The notes under the pieces are model-generated. The model saw only the letters and a list, made by a program, of their open reading frames with translations, was not told the origin of the DNA and did no database searches. Of a DNA stretch of 7,208 nucleotides, positions 6,514 through 7,208 are shown piece by piece (the first letter of the stretch is position 1; every line of letters begins with the position of its first letter). The stretch is from Roseovarius sp. UBA6167 (lineage in GTDB: Bacteria; Pseudomonadota; Alphaproteobacteria; Rhodobacterales; Rhodobacteraceae). The stretch is from positions 1 through 7,208 of the forward strand of contig DIUD01000086.1 of the NCBI GenBank assembly GCA_002428225.1. The letters are read 5' to 3'. The translations under genes and the position numbers were made by a program.

Positions 6514-6608
6514 GCGGCGCTATTGCGTGATTGATACGCGCGCCGTTATGATATGAATGCACGACAACGGCAAGAAACCAATGGACGCAGCCCCGGAGGC
6601 GAGACGCG
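6514..6608. promoter_or_regulatory. Divergent promoter region between cysQ and the permease gene
   Basis: For the plus-strand permease gene, TTGCGT (6523-6528) and TATGAT (6547-6552) are 18 bases apart, with the RNA start expected near 6559. GGAGG (6595-6599) is a good ribosome-binding site for the ATG at 6609. For cysQ on the minus strand, TATCAT (complement of 6549-6554) overlaps the same AT-rich core, with a poor TTCTTG 17 bases upstream. The two -10 elements would share DNA, so the promoters may compete or share a regulator. The plus-strand assignment is the stronger of the two. Confidence 0.35.
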
Positions 6609-7208
6609 ATGTTCACGACGGCACGCCCGAAATCGACGCTCCAGTCCGCCGTCACCATTCTGGAACTGATCTATCACGACACGGTGCGCAACATCCGCAA
6701 GGGCCATGGCAACGCCTTTGTCGCGCTCGGCATGAACATTTTGACCGTGGTGGTCATGGTCATGGCGTTCTACCTGCTGTTCACGGTGCTCGGCCTCAAG
6801 GCGGCCAAGCTGCGCGGCGATTTCCTGTTGTTCATGATGTCGGGGATTTTTCTCTACATCACCCATGTCAAGGCCGTGAGCGCCGTGGCGGGGGCCGACG
6901 GCCCCGCCTCTCCGATGATGCAGCACGCGCCGATGAACACGGCGATCTCGATTGCCTCGGCCGCGCTCGGGGCGCTCTACATCCAGGTGCTGTCGCTCGT
7001 TCTCGTGCTGTTCGTCTATCATGTGGTCTTCGTGCCGATCTCGATCTACCAGCCCATCTATGCCTTTGGCATGGTGCTTTTGGCCTGGTTTACCGGCTGC
7101 GCCGTGGGGCTGGTGCTCATGGCCCTGCGTCCATGGTTCCCGAATTTCGTCAAGATATTCATGATGGTCTATCAGCGCGCCAACATGATCGCCTCGGGCA
7201 AGATGTTC
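6609..7208 (+). CDS. ABC-2 type polysaccharide export permease, KpsM-like (cut by window edge)
   Basis: An inner-membrane permease subunit of an ABC exporter of the KpsM / ABC-2 type, which with an ATPase moves capsule or other surface polysaccharide out of the cytoplasm. The first 200 codons are present and the frame is open to the edge. It begins MFTTARPKSTLQSAVTILEL with a cytoplasmic amphipathic N-terminus. Hydrophobic segments follow at about 36-62, 70-90, 112-142 and 148-173, with another perhaps beginning near 180. GDFLLFMMSGIFLYITH (70-86), SPMMQHAPMNTAI (101-113) and LRPWFPNF (173-180) resemble roseobacter permeases of this type as I recall them. The start is supported by GGAGG nine bases upstream. 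The partner ATPase and KpsE/KpsD-like genes would be expected further right, outside the window. It is divergent from cysQ-kdsB. Confidence 0.82.
   Translation, partial: MFTTARPKSTLQSAVTILELIYHDTVRNIRKGHGNAFVALGMNILTVVVMVMAFYLLFTVLGLKAAKLRGDFLLFMMSGIFLYITHVKAVSAVAGADGPASPMMQHAPMNTAISIASAALGALYIQVLSLVLVLFVYHVVFVPISIYQPIYAFGMVLLAWFTGCAVGLVLMALRPWFPNFVKIFMMVYQRANMIASGKMF

Noticed and set aside
4804..6534. A 576-codon plus-strand open frame antisense to kdsB and cysQ
   Set aside because: It is an antisense shadow of two well-supported genes in GC-rich DNA. Its protein is rich in His, Arg and Gly with no recognisable domain, and it crosses gene boundaries.
6557..7208. A second plus-strand frame (ATG at 6557) open to the window end, overlapping the permease
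   Set aside because: No ribosome-binding site precedes it and its product is His/Arg-rich without domains. The 6609 frame has GGAGG and clear permease hydrophobic segments.

Overview
The window looks like chromosomal DNA from an alphaproteobacterium of the Rhodobacteraceae (Roseobacter group). This is inferred from the high GC content, the GC-rich third positions, the AhcY N-terminus, and the family types of the HD protein, the glycosyltransferase and the ABC permease, all typical of that group. No search was run. There is no sign of a mobile element, CRISPR array, tRNA or rRNA, and no stretch over 300 bases lacks a gene.

Layout. Bases 1-89 (minus) hold the first 29 codons of ahcY, leaving the window to the left. 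A 144-bp divergent spacer (90-233) follows, with a good ahcY promoter and an 8+8 bp inverted repeat at the ahcY ribosome-binding site. Two plus-strand genes come next: an FkbM-family methyltransferase (234-1145) and a YfbR-like HD phosphohydrolase (1174-1767). The HD gene meets the minus-strand group head-on, and the two convergent stop codons overlap by 4 bp.

The minus-strand group, in transcription order from the right, is cysQ (6513-5683), kdsB (5682-4882), a 153-bp AT-richer gap with a likely promoter and inverted repeat, galU (4728-3835), galE (3813-2830) and a family 2 glycosyltransferase (2786-1764). Divergent from cysQ, a KpsM-like ABC-2 polysaccharide-export permease starts at 6609 and runs off the right edge.

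How the genes fit together (inference). GalU makes UDP-glucose and GalE interconverts UDP-glucose and UDP-galactose. A KdsB-like enzyme activates Kdo or a related sugar acid, and CysQ removes PAP, the by-product of sulfotransferases. The glycosyltransferase uses activated sugars, and the permease is the type that exports capsule or other surface polysaccharide. The window therefore reads as one flank of an envelope or capsular polysaccharide supply-and-export region next to the housekeeping gene ahcY. The families are all known, and no clearly new system is visible. The most interesting details are a KdsB-like protein with substitutions at two normally conserved positions, one of them a metal-ligand site; galU and galE in the same frame separated by one UAG and a forced TTG start; and inverted repeats at the ahcY and galU promoters.
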